Positions 16,019 to 23,726 of a DNA stretch of 30,636 nucleotides are shown here, one piece after another. The notes beneath the pieces are model-generated. The model made no database searches. It saw only the letters and a program-made list of their open reading frames with translations, and was not told the origin of the DNA. The stretch is taken from NCBI GenBank assembly GCA_019637645.1, contig JAHBVH010000095.1, positions 1 through 30,636 on the forward strand, given 5' to 3'. Source of the stretch: Caldilineaceae bacterium (lineage in GTDB: Bacteria; Chloroflexota; Anaerolineae; Caldilineales; Caldilineaceae). The position numbers were made by a program, and so were the translations under genes. How positions within the stretch are numbered: the stretch's first letter is position 1; each line of letters starts with the position of its first letter.

Positions 16019-18007
16019 ATGAAACGATCTATTTCATTTCTCTACCTTTTGCTCTTATTGGCATTGTTGGGGGCCTGTGTCCCCACCGCGTCGACGGCAC
16101 CGGCAGCAGAGCCTGCTATGCCCACCAGCAGCGAAACGGTTGCTGATCCGGGGGCCTTTCCCGTGACCATTGACCATAAGTATGGCAGCGTCACCCTGGA
16201 AGCCGAACCGCAGCGCGTCATCTCGCTGGGCTATGGCGACGAAGATGAGATCTTGGCGCTGGGCATTCAGCCGATTGCCATCCGTCATTGGTTTGGCGAA
16301 CCAGAAAATGGGGTCTGGCCCTGGGGTCAAGCCGCACTGGGCGATGCCAAACCGCAGATCCTTGCGATGGGCTTTGGCGAGCTGAATTTTGAAGTCATCG
16401 CCGCGCTCCAGCCCGATTTGATCATCGCGATTGGGGCAGGGCTGGCGGCGGAAGAATACAATACCCTGGCGCAGATTGCGCCGACGGTAGTCACGCTGGC
16501 TGGTTACGATACCCAGATGCCATGGCAAGAAAAGCTACGCCTTGTCGGCCAGGCCACGGGGCGGCTGACCAAGGCCGCGGCGGTGATCGCGGATGTGGAA
16601 ACGCAGATCGCGGCTGCGCGTGCGGCCCATCCCGAGTTTATGGGGAAAAGTGTCACCATTGCCGAGTATTTGGAGCCAGGTAGCTATTACATTTTTGACG
16701 CCGACAATGTCCGCTATCGGGTGCTGAATGCGTTGGGCTTCGTTATGCCGGAGGCTGTGCTGGCCATGCAAGCAGATAGCAACTTCAATGGAACCATCAG
16801 CGCGGAAAGGCTGGATCTGCTCGAAGCCGATCTGCTCATTTGGGGTGTGGCCGACAAGGCACAGCAACAGGAATTAGAAGCTTCGCCCCTCTACCAAAAT
16901 CTCCAAGTTGTGGCCGAAGACCATGATCTCTTCTTCACCTACAACGAAGAGCCCAACCTGATCTCTGCTGCGCACGCCTATGGGACGGCGTTGAGCATTC
17001 CCTATTTGCTGGAAAATCTGGTACCCGAGCTAAGCGCTGCCTTGGGTGGCGCTCCAGCCGCGGCGGCTGCGGATACTCGCTGTAAGGAAGGCTTCCGTTT
17101 CTTTGACCATGCCTTGCTCGTCAGCGACCCCGTCTGTATTCCCGCCGCGCCCCAGCGCGTGTTGCCATTGGACATGACCGCATTGGAACTCATGTTGATG
17201 ACCGAGCAAACGCCGCTGGGAACGGCCCAGTGGATCCTGGATGAACTGCCGCTCCTGCTACCCGAGTATGCCGATGTGGTCACCCCGCTCCCCGGGCTTG
17301 GCTACCCAGCGGATCTAGAGCAGGTTGCGGCGCTCCAGCCAGATCTCATCCTCGCCCCAGCCGATACCATTGATGTTGAACTAGCCGCCCAAATTGCCCC
17401 GGTCATTGTGCCGGATCAGAGCATTTACGAGGATTGGAAGCTGGGGATGGAATTTTGGTGCGCAGTGATGAATGTACCGGAACTCTATGCCCAGTTGGAA
17501 GCCACCTATGATCAGCGGGTTGCTGAATTGCAGACGGCGCTCGGTGACCCGGCGGCATGGGAAGTTTCGGTGATCTCCGCCAGCACCTACGGCATTTGGC
17601 TCTGGATGCCCGATTCCTCCGCCGGACGCATTCTGCTTGATGTAGGGTTGAGCCGTCCAGAAGGGCAGGCACTGGTGGGTGAGGATGCCATCGCCCGCTA
17701 TGGCGAAAAGCAATACATTGAAATTTCGGAAGAGCGGCTGGATCTGGTGGATGGCGACGCCATCTTCTACTTCACCTACGCCGCGGTCGATCCCGACGTC
17801 GCCGCCGAAGAGAGTGCCTTTCTGAAGACCTTCAATGAGAAGCCCCTCTGGCAAGCACTGAATGCTGTCAAGGCAGACAAAGCCTTTTTTGTCGGCGGCT
17901 ATTGGTGGCGTTCCCAAACCTACCTGCTGGCCAACAAAGTGCTTGATGATCTCTTTGCCAATCTGACGGATACCACAGCATCGATCCCAGCCTGGGCGGG
18001 GAACTAA
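16019..18007 (+). CDS. Two-domain siderophore-binding lipoprotein, order B-A
   Basis: A 662-residue lipoprotein in which the domain order is reversed. The signal peptide ends at C20 (LLGAC). Domain B comes first, about 47-345 (FPVTIDHKYGSVTL, GELNFEVIAALQPDLIIAI, ALSIPYLLENLVPEL), then an Ala-rich linker, then a diverged domain A, about 355-650 (VCIPAAPQRVLPLD, LEQVAALQPDLILAP, LLDVGLSRPEGQ, YIEISEERLDLVDGDAIFY). C355, C373 and C481 are in domain A; C373 and C481 match the Cys pair of the 12904 protein. The frame opens earlier (ATG 15995), but the ATG at 16019 gives a typical signal peptide. The ribosome binding site is weak. The reversed order suggests an independent fusion. Confidence 0.88.
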   Translation: MKRSISFLYLLLLLALLGACVPTASTAPAAEPAMPTSSETVADPGAFPVTIDHKYGSVTLEAEPQRVISLGYGDEDEILALGIQPIAIRHWFGEPENGVWPWGQAALGDAKPQILAMGFGELNFEVIAALQPDLIIAIGAGLAAEEYNTLAQIAPTVVTLAGYDTQMPWQEKLRLVGQATGRLTKAAAVIADVETQIAAARAAHPEFMGKSVTIAEYLEPGSYYIFDADNVRYRVLNALGFVMPEAVLAMQADSNFNGTISAERLDLLEADLLIWGVADKAQQQELEASPLYQNLQVVAEDHDLFFTYNEEPNLISAAHAYGTALSIPYLLENLVPELSAALGGAPAAAAADTRCKEGFRFFDHALLVSDPVCIPAAPQRVLPLDMTALELMLMTEQTPLGTAQWILDELPLLLPEYADVVTPLPGLGYPADLEQVAALQPDLILAPADTIDVELAAQIAPVIVPDQSIYEDWKLGMEFWCAVMNVPELYAQLEATYDQRVAELQTALGDPAAWEVSVISASTYGIWLWMPDSSAGRILLDVGLSRPEGQALVGEDAIARYGEKQYIEISEERLDLVDGDAIFYFTYAAVDPDVAAEESAFLKTFNEKPLWQALNAVKADKAFFVGGYWWRSQTYLLANKVLDDLFANLTDTTASIPAWAGN

Positions 18008-18012
18008 GCTAT

Positions 18013-18078
18013 CCAGCGCTGACAGGCTTTCAGAACCTGTCAGCTCGCTGGAACGCTGAACAGCCGCGTAACTTCTAA
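18013..18078. repeat. Palindrome of the CTGACAGG family with TTAGAAGTTACGC half-element
   Basis: GCTGACAGG (18018-18026) pairs with CCTGTCAGC (18036-18044), with CCAGCG/CGCTGG outside it (18013-18018 with 18046-18051). It is followed at about 18067-18078 by GCGTAACTTCTA, one arm of the MITE-like repeat seen complete at 20911-20979. Confidence 0.65.
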
Positions 18079-18093
18079 GTAAGTAGGAATCCT

Positions 18094-19134
18094 ATGCACA
18101 AACGACTCCTTTATCCACTCTCTTTACTGATTCTATTGGCGCTACTGACCGCCTGTATCGCGCCAGTAGCGGCTCCTGCTACTACAACTGATAGCCCGGT
18201 GACACCGACGACGGCGTCCGCCGATGCCAGCGCCTTCCCAGTCACCATCGAGCATAAATATGGCAGCACGACCCTCACTGCAAAACCCGAGCGGATTGTC
18301 TTGGTCGGCTTGGTAGAACAGGATGCGCTCTTGGCCCTGGGCATTGTGCCGGTGGCCACCCGTGAATGGTGGGGCGAGCGGCCCGGCGCAATTTTTGAGT
18401 GGGCTACCGCCCAATTGGGTGATGCCCCGTTGCCAGAGGTGCTTCCCGGCGGCGATCTCAATTTTGAACAGATTGCCACGCTTCAGCCCGATGTGATTGT
18501 AGGTTTATATGCCGGACTAACCGAGGAGGAATATACCACCCTTTCCCAGATTGCGCCCACGGTCGCCCAGCCAGCAGCCCACCCTGATTGGGGGATTCCC
18601 TGGCAAGAACTCACCCAGACGATTGGGCTGATTGTCGGCAAAAGTGCCGAAGCCGAACAGTTGATTGCCGACCTGGAAGCACGTTTTGTCCAAATTCGGG
18701 AGCAGCACCCTGAATTCGCCAATGCCGGTGCCATGGTGGGCAGCTTCGACAATTCGGATACCTTCTGGGCCTATAGTTCCAAAGATCCCCGTGGCCAGTT
18801 CCTCACCGCGCTCGGCTTCCAGCCCGCGACGGCGGTTGATGAGATCATCGGTGATGTCTTTGGGACGCTCATCAGCATGGAACGGTTGGATCTGATCAAT
18901 GATCTGGGCGTTGTGGTCTGGTTTGCGGGGGATGACTCCCCGCGCGACAACCCGCTTTATCAACAGCTTGCACTGAGCCAGCAAGGGCGCGAGATTGTGA
19001 TCGGTTGGGAGGCGCCCATGGCCTTTGCCTATTCCTTTAACACCGTGCTTAGTTTGCCCTATGTGCTGGATAACCTCGTGCCCCAAATTATTACGGCCGC
19101 CGATGGCGATCCAGCAACGGTCGTTGTTGACTAA
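18094..19134 (+). CDS. Siderophore-binding lipoprotein, single B domain
   Basis: A 346-residue lipoprotein with one FepB-like substrate-binding domain. The lipobox ends at C21 (LLTAC), followed by a Thr/Ala-rich tether to about 45, then [58 protein letters not shown] and VLSLPYVLDNLVPQI. It closely resembles domain B of the two-domain paralogues and is a model for their unfused ancestor. AGGAA precedes the ATG by 4 bases. No permease is adjacent; it probably delivers ferric siderophore to a FecCD-type permease. Confidence 0.92.
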   Translation: MHKRLLYPLSLLILLALLTACIAPVAAPATTTDSPVTPTTASADASAFPVTIEHKYGSTTLTAKPERIVLVGLVEQDALLALGIVPVATREWWGERPGAIFEWATAQLGDAPLPEVLPGGDLNFEQIATLQPDVIVGLYAGLTEEEYTTLSQIAPTVAQPAAHPDWGIPWQELTQTIGLIVGKSAEAEQLIADLEARFVQIREQHPEFANAGAMVGSFDNSDTFWAYSSKDPRGQFLTALGFQPATAVDEIIGDVFGTLISMERLDLINDLGVVVWFAGDDSPRDNPLYQQLALSQQGREIVIGWEAPMAFAYSFNTVLSLPYVLDNLVPQIITAADGDPATVVVD

Positions 19135-19139
19135 CAAGC

Positions 19140-19237
19140 CCCCAGGCTGAAGCCCTGGGGCTGTCAGGAGAAGCCCTGCTCAAGCAGGCTACTGCCCCGC
19201 TGCTCGTCGCGCGCCGGTGGTGGTTTCAACTACAGCT
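19140..19237. repeat. Repeat element, copy 1 (upstream of hmuT)
   Basis: It starts with a hairpin CCCCAGG (19140-19146) / CCTGGGG (19154-19160) with loop CTGAAGC, continues CTGTCAGGAGAAGC, CTCAAGCAGGCT, and ends CCGGTGGTGGTTTCAAC (19214-19230). A second copy in the same orientation follows hmuT at 20778-20890. No coding potential. Confidence 0.7.
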
Positions 19238-19645
19238 ACTTTACTGATGGATTGGCGTAAGGCTCATCAAAACCGGTTAGGTCGGCGTTGATGCCCAAAG
19301 CGGGCTTCTGGGCATCAACGCTGCTACGAACCACGCCCAATAAACCATGCTCACCCCTGCTACGTCTGACGACGGGGCAGGGGTTTTACGCGTTGTGTTC
19401 ATTAGTACGCCATCAAAAAGATATGCCCTGGCATACGGAGCCGCCTAAGTGAGTTGTTAAGGAGGGTAAGGACAGCGGTTAATGGCGTTTCAAGCCCTGT
19501 GCAATTCATGCTTAACGATTGTGCTAACCTGCACCATAGCTCCTTACCCCTAATTTGGGTGAAAAATAAGCAAAATTTTGTGATATCGTTGGTGGCTATA
19601 TAAGCCTACCCCTGCCATAGACTGATTGTGATCAGGAGAAAACCT
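19238..19645. other. hmuT upstream region with two further hairpins
   Basis: A perfect 13-bp palindrome lies at 19285-19297 / 19309-19321 (arm GCGTTGATGCCCA). A second hairpin ACCCCTGC (19353-19360) / GCAGGGGT (19377-19384) ends in TTTT and could terminate transcription from the left. The rest, to the AGGAGA ribosome binding site at 19634-19639, holds an AT-rich promoter-like stretch with TATATAA at 19597 but no good -35. No riboswitch is recognised. Confidence 0.55.
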
Positions 19646-20650
19646 ATGCTAATTTCGCAATTCCGTCAGCTGTTTCATCAAGGGACGATCTCACTTTTTG
19701 TGGTGATTCTGCTTATGTTGGCTGCCTGTGTTCCCGTTACCGTCCAGCCTGCCGCCGAAGTTGTGGCTACCGCTGCACCCGCGCCCGCCGAAGCGACTGC
19801 GCCAGCATTGGCAACCGTGCCAATAACCATGACCGATGCCGAGGGCAACGCCGTGACAATTACCGACCGCTCGCGTCTGATCACTTTGGGGGGCTCAGTT
19901 ACGGAGATCGCCTTTGCTTTGGGGGTGGGGAGCCAAGTGGTTGCTGTCGATACCTCGAGCACCTATCCAGAAGAAGTCACCCAATTACCCCAAGTCGGTT
20001 ATCAGCGTCAATTGGCGGCAGAGGGCGTCTTGGCGCTCAACCCCACGCTCATCCTCGCCACGACCCAAGCCGGGCCGCCGGAAGCGATCCAACAATTACG
20101 CGATACCGGCATTCCTGTTCTCATCCTGCCCGCCGAAGATTCGGTAGAAGGTGTGAAAGCCAAAATTCAAGGCTTTGCCCAAGCACTTGGCAAAGTGGCC
20201 GAAGGTGAAGCGCTGATCGCGGCGCTGGATGCTGATCTAGCCGCGGCCCAGGAATTGCTGGCCCAAACCACCGTCCAGCCCAAGGTCATGTTTATCTACG
20301 CACGTGGTGCTGGTACGGGCTCGGTCGCCGGCTTAAATACGGGTGGCAATGCCATGATTGAATTAGCCGGTGCCCTCAATGTGGTAACCGAATATGAAGG
20401 CTATAAACCATTGACTGCCGAAGCCGCCGTAGCCGCCGCTCCCGATGTGATCCTGATGATGACCGGTGGGCTGGAGAGTGTGGGTGGGGTTGATGGCCTG
20501 CTGAATGAACCTGGCATCGCCGAAACCCCGGCTGGCCAAAACCGCCACATCGTGGCGATGGACGATGGTTATCTCCTCAGCTTTAGCCCACGCATGGGGC
20601 AGGCCCTGCTCGACCTGATCCGGCTGTTACATCCTGAATTGGCCGAGTGA
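19646..20650 (+). CDS. hmuT: Heme-binding lipoprotein of an ABC importer, HmuT family
   Basis: The substrate-binding protein for heme, 334 residues. The signal peptide ends at C28 (LAAC). The domain shows VPITMTDAEGNAVTITD, LGGSVTEIAFALGVGSQVVAVDTSSTYPEEV, VGYQRQLAAEGVLALNPTLILAT and GPPEAIQQLRDTGIPVLILP, the pattern typical of HmuT, followed by a conserved C-terminal lobe with NAMIELAGALNVV. It differs clearly from the A and B siderophore-binding domains. AGGAGA lies 6 bases before the ATG at 19646. Permease and ATPase follow after 367 bases of repeats. The related vitamin B12 protein BtuF is a less likely alternative. Confidence 0.9.
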   Translation: MLISQFRQLFHQGTISLFVVILLMLAACVPVTVQPAAEVVATAAPAPAEATAPALATVPITMTDAEGNAVTITDRSRLITLGGSVTEIAFALGVGSQVVAVDTSSTYPEEVTQLPQVGYQRQLAAEGVLALNPTLILATTQAGPPEAIQQLRDTGIPVLILPAEDSVEGVKAKIQGFAQALGKVAEGEALIAALDADLAAAQELLAQTTVQPKVMFIYARGAGTGSVAGLNTGGNAMIELAGALNVVTEYEGYKPLTAEAAVAAAPDVILMMTGGLESVGGVDGLLNEPGIAETPAGQNRHIVAMDDGYLLSFSPRMGQALLDLIRLLHPELAE

Positions 20651-20777
20651 GCCGTGCAAGGTGCCACAGGCTGATGGAAATTAAGGATTAAATTCGGGCA
20701 TCGCTCTAGCCGGGTCACGGACCCGGCGGGAACTGGTTGCTGGATGATTTTCTTACCCTTCATCAGCGGGCTACAGG
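20651..20777. other. Gap after hmuT with a partial repeat
   Basis: The 16-base word AGGTGCCACAGGCTGA at 20659-20674 recurs at 20775-20790, where it begins the full repeat. The sequence between is not recognised and has no plausible gene. Confidence 0.5.
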
Positions 20778-20890
20778 TGCCACAGGCTGAAGCCCTGTGG
20801 CTGTCAGCGGAAGCTGCGCTCAAGCGGGCTGCGGCCCAAGTGCGCTTGAGCGCAGCTTGCTTTTAGCCGGCGGTGGTTTCAACCATGGCT
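20778..20890. repeat. Repeat element, copy 2 (downstream of hmuT)
   Basis: A hairpin GCCACAGG (20779-20786) / CCTGTGGC (20794-20801) with the same loop CTGAAGC as copy 1, then a perfect 15-bp stem AAGCTGCGCTCAAGC (20811-20825) / 20844-20858, then the shared end CCGGCGGTGGTTTCAAC (20867-20883). Same orientation as copy 1, so the pair brackets hmuT. Confidence 0.7.
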
Positions 20891-20910
20891 TCATCATGCG
20901 CATCAAATTG

Positions 20911-20979
20911 TTAGAAGTTACGCACTTGGGCAAAACCTGTCAGCTTTCTGGTCACCCCAATCAACTGCGTAAGTTCTAA
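20911..20979. repeat. MITE-like element with TTAGAAGTTACGCA ends
   Basis: The ends TTAGAAGTTACGCA (20911-20924) and TGCGTAAGTTCTAA (20966-20979) are inverted with one mismatch in 14. The inside contains AACCTGTCAGCTTT, part of the CTGACAGG hairpin family. It ends 38 bases before hmuU and separates it from hmuT. Confidence 0.7.
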
Positions 20980-21017
20980 TTGTAAGCTTTCTATGCCGAT
21001 CGGGCTGAGGTACTTTT

Positions 21018-22124
21018 ATGGCAACGATGGATATGACGAGGATGCCTGCCCTACAGACGATAAACCAGCCGTTGCGCCGTGCCTATCGTCAGCGGCTGGC
21101 CCTGATCGGTTTGCTGATCGGCTTGGTGGTGGCGATCTTATTCGCCGTCGGCATTGGGGCTGTGGCGATTGCGCCGGGCCAAGTACTTGCGATCCTTGCC
21201 AAGCAAATCGGAATCACTTTGCCCTGGGCCTTTACCGAGCAGCAGGCCGCGGTCTTGCTAGCAATTCGGATTCCGCGCGTCTTGCTGGGCAGCTTGATCG
21301 GCGCGGGGCTGGCGGTGTCGGGCGCGGCGTTGCAGGGGCTCTTTCGCAACCCCTTGGCCGATCCCGGGCTGATCGGCGTCAGCAGCGGCGCGGCATTGGC
21401 CGCCGTGGCGACGATCGTGTTAGGGGCCACTTTTGCCAGTGCGCTATTCCAAACGTTGGGGCTCTTTACCCTGCCGCTGGTGGCTTTTGCCGGGAGCGTT
21501 GGGGCCACCCTCTTGGTCTATCAACTCTCGTTAGTGGCGGGGCGCACGGTCGTCGCCACGATGCTACTGGCGGGGATTGCCGTCAATGCCTTACTGGGCG
21601 CGTTTACCGGTTTGCTAACCTTTGTGGCGACGGATGCCCAACTGCGTAATATCACCTTCTGGGGGCTGGGCAGTGTCAGTGGTGCAACGTGGCGTTCTGT
21701 CTGGGCGGTGATGCCCTTTATCGCGCTGACGTTGTTATTGTTGCCACGGCTCGCCCGCCCGCTCAATGCCCTGGCCTTGGGTGAAGCCGAAGCCAACCAT
21801 TTGGGCTTTGCCGTCGAACGGACCAAACGGCTGATTGTCGTTTTGGTTGCCCTAACCGTGGGGGCATCGGTGGCGTTGACCGGCATCATTGGCTTTGTGG
21901 GCTTGTTGGTGCCACATCTGTTGCGGCTGCTGGTGGGGCCGGATCATCGCGTGCTACTGCCGGGCTCCGCCCTACTCGGCGCGACCTTGCTCCTCTTGGC
22001 CGACTTGGTGGCGCGCACCATTGTGGCACCGGCAGAATTGCCTATCGGGATTGTCACAGCCATGATCGGCGCGCCCACTTTTCTGTGGTTATTATTGCGT
22101 GATCGACGGAGGTTTGTCCTGTGA
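21018..22124 (+). CDS. hmuU: Heme ABC transporter permease, HmuU (FecCD family)
   Basis: A 368-residue membrane protein with about ten helices. Family marks are RIPRVLLGSLIGAGLAVSGAALQ, RNPLADPGLIGVSSGA, the cytoplasmic LGEAEANHLGF that contacts the ATPase, and GFVGLLVPHLLRL. Two copies form the channel with two HmuV. TGAGG lies 8 bases before the ATG at 21018; nearby in-frame ATGs at 21027 and 21033 are alternatives. Its stop overlaps the GTG start of hmuV. The heme assignment rests on the HmuT and HmuV neighbours. Confidence 0.92.
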   Translation: MATMDMTRMPALQTINQPLRRAYRQRLALIGLLIGLVVAILFAVGIGAVAIAPGQVLAILAKQIGITLPWAFTEQQAAVLLAIRIPRVLLGSLIGAGLAVSGAALQGLFRNPLADPGLIGVSSGAALAAVATIVLGATFASALFQTLGLFTLPLVAFAGSVGATLLVYQLSLVAGRTVVATMLLAGIAVNALLGAFTGLLTFVATDAQLRNITFWGLGSVSGATWRSVWAVMPFIALTLLLLPRLARPLNALALGEAEANHLGFAVERTKRLIVVLVALTVGASVALTGIIGFVGLLVPHLLRLLVGPDHRVLLPGSALLGATLLLLADLVARTIVAPAELPIGIVTAMIGAPTFLWLLLRDRRRFVL

Positions 22125-22951
22125 CTTTAGCAGCGCACGCCGTATCGGTGCGGGTTGGCTCGACAACCCTCTTGGATCGAGTTTCGCTGACCCTAGCCCC
22201 GGGTGAACTGGTCGCGGTGGTGGGGACCAATGGGGCTGGCAAGTCAACCCTGCTGCGAGTGCTCATTGGGGATCTCCGACCCTGGACGGGCGAGGTGCGG
22301 CTGGCGGGGCGTCCGCTCACGGCCTGGAAGGGGCGCGAAGTCGCGCGGATGCGCGCCGTGCTGCCCCAAGATTCGGCTTTAACCTTTCCCTTTACCGCGT
22401 TGGAAGTCGTGCTTATGGGCCGAGCGCCCCATTGTGGTACACAAGAAAGGCCAGTGGACTACGCCATTGCTAACGCGGCCTTGGCCGCCACCGATGCCCT
22501 GCCTTTGGCCGAGCGCCTCTATCCAACGCTTTCGGGCGGTGAACGGCAACGGGTGCAATTGGCACGCGTGCTCGCCCAAATTTGGGAAGCACCGCCTGAC
22601 GCGCCGCTGGTTTCACCTCACCGGCAGACCGGCCAGGAACGCTATCTCTTGTTAGATGAACCGACGAGTAATCTCGATCTAGCCCACCAACATGCTACGT
22701 TACGCGTGACCCGCACCTTAGCACAAACTGGCGTGGGCGTCTTGGCGATTGTCCATGATCTCAATTTGGCGGCCCAGTATGCGGATCGCGTCGTCGTGCT
22801 CAAGGGTGGCACGTTGATGGCCGCTGGTCCAACGCCGGAGATTCTAACGCCGACGATTCTTTCTAAGGCATTTGCCATTCCGGTAAGTGTCATTCCACAC
22901 CCGACCTTGCCCTGTCCGTTGGTAATCACCGGGACGCCGGTGGCTGCGTAG
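22121..22951 (+). CDS. hmuV: Heme ABC transporter ATPase, HmuV
   Basis: A 276-residue ATPase. Walker A GTNGAGKST (35-43), LPQDSALTFPFTALEVVLMGRAPH, signature LSGGE (137-141), and Walker B YLLLDEP (175-181) are present. Between signature and Walker B lies an insertion (IWEAPPDAPLVSPHRQTG) typical of HmuV and absent from FecE/BtuD. The GTG start overlaps the hmuU stop, with GGAGG 8 bases upstream. Confidence 0.93.
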   Translation: MTLAAHAVSVRVGSTTLLDRVSLTLAPGELVAVVGTNGAGKSTLLRVLIGDLRPWTGEVRLAGRPLTAWKGREVARMRAVLPQDSALTFPFTALEVVLMGRAPHCGTQERPVDYAIANAALAATDALPLAERLYPTLSGGERQRVQLARVLAQIWEAPPDAPLVSPHRQTGQERYLLLDEPTSNLDLAHQHATLRVTRTLAQTGVGVLAIVHDLNLAAQYADRVVVLKGGTLMAAGPTPEILTPTILSKAFAIPVSVIPHPTLPCPLVITGTPVAA

Positions 22952-22980
22952 GGGCTAGGTATGATGAAGGGTTCTGTCTC

Positions 22981-23211
22981 ATGACAAATTCCTATTCACT
23001 CCGCGCGCTAATTCAGGCCCATCAAGGTGGTTTACTCTTGGCAGGGCTGCTCAGTATGGTGGTGGATCAAGGCCAGATTATTCAGCGTAGTAAACATGAT
23101 GAACTGCTGGTACAGGAAGGCTTGTATCAGCGTTTTTTGGCAGAACGGGCGCGTGCCAAAGGTTGGCAGATCGGCAATGTAGTCACGTCGCTGGCTGGGA
23201 ATGACCGCTAA
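22981..23211 (+). pseudogene. Deletion remnant of an exporter-fold ABC transporter (IrtA/IrtB-like)
   Basis: A 76-residue frame that joins two ends of a much larger protein. Residues 1-24 (SYSLRALIQAHQGGLLLAGL) look like the N-terminus and first membrane helix of a fused permease-ATPase. From about residue 26, VVDQGQIIQRSKHDELLVQE continues as the end of its ATPase domain, after the switch His, and closes with LYQRFLAERARAKGWQI, an ending I associate with siderophore-related exporter-fold transporters. Such proteins have roughly 580-600 residues, so about 520 codons, including Walker A, signature and Walker B, are missing in frame. It cannot transport anything; whether it is translated is unknown. 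Confidence 0.75.
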
Positions 23212-23246
23212 CGGGGCCATCCCAAGCCGGAGGAACAGGAAAAACT

Positions 23247-23660
23247 ATGATTCAAGTTGATACGACCCAGTGGCCTATTGTCTATATGCAAGTGGATGGG
23301 CTAGCAACGGTAGCTGACGTGCAGGAATATAATACTGCCATGGAGACCCTACTCTCACACAGCCGCCGCCACCAGGAGCGTTTTGGCCTCGTCATGCTCT
23401 CGGATATGAGCGATGAGGAATACAACTCCTTCAAGCGCGAGAAAGAAGCCCAGCGGTTAAGCAATGCGTGGCTGAAAGCGAACAAGAGTGCCATCGGTGA
23501 ACAGTGTGTGGGTATTGCGATGGTCACCAAAGCCAGCGGCATTATGAAGCTGATGAAGCCAGTTGCAAAATTTACCCTTAAACGAAGCATGGGCGCGCCG
23601 GGCGATATCTTCTTTACACGCGAAGATGCCACCGGTTGGATCACTAAGCAGATGAAGTAG
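23247..23660 (+). CDS. STAS/SpoIIAA-like small protein
   Basis: A 137-residue soluble protein. It starts with a strand pair MIQVDTTQWPIVYMQVDG, followed by a helix, a strand FGLVMLSDMS, a helix ending WLKANKSAIGEQCVGIAMVT and a C-terminal IFFTREDATGWITKQM. This order fits the SpoIIAA-like (STAS-type) fold. From memory, such proteins often accompany exporter-fold ABC genes of siderophore loci, which fits the remnant directly upstream. The function is unknown. GGAGGAACAGG lies before the ATG. Confidence 0.6.
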   Translation: MIQVDTTQWPIVYMQVDGLATVADVQEYNTAMETLLSHSRRHQERFGLVMLSDMSDEEYNSFKREKEAQRLSNAWLKANKSAIGEQCVGIAMVTKASGIMKLMKPVAKFTLKRSMGAPGDIFFTREDATGWITKQMK

Positions 23661-23726
23661 AACTGGTGTAATCATGGTGCGCATTGCACAATCATTTTTT
23701 ATTAACTGATAGAATAGGAAATTATG

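Noticed and set aside
19238..19645. Possible cobalamin or other riboswitch before hmuT
   Set aside because: No B12 box or other conserved riboswitch core could be found; the hairpins seen are repeats or terminator-like.
20993..21649. 218-codon plus-strand frame at the start of hmuU
   Set aside because: It runs in another frame through hmuU, which has clear FecCD motifs; the translation is Gly/Arg/Cys-rich noise.
19646..22951. Vitamin B12 importer (BtuFCD) instead of heme importer
   Set aside because: The HmuT-specific segments and the HmuV insertion before Walker B favour heme, and an IsdG-like enzyme and a DUF2470 protein are nearby.
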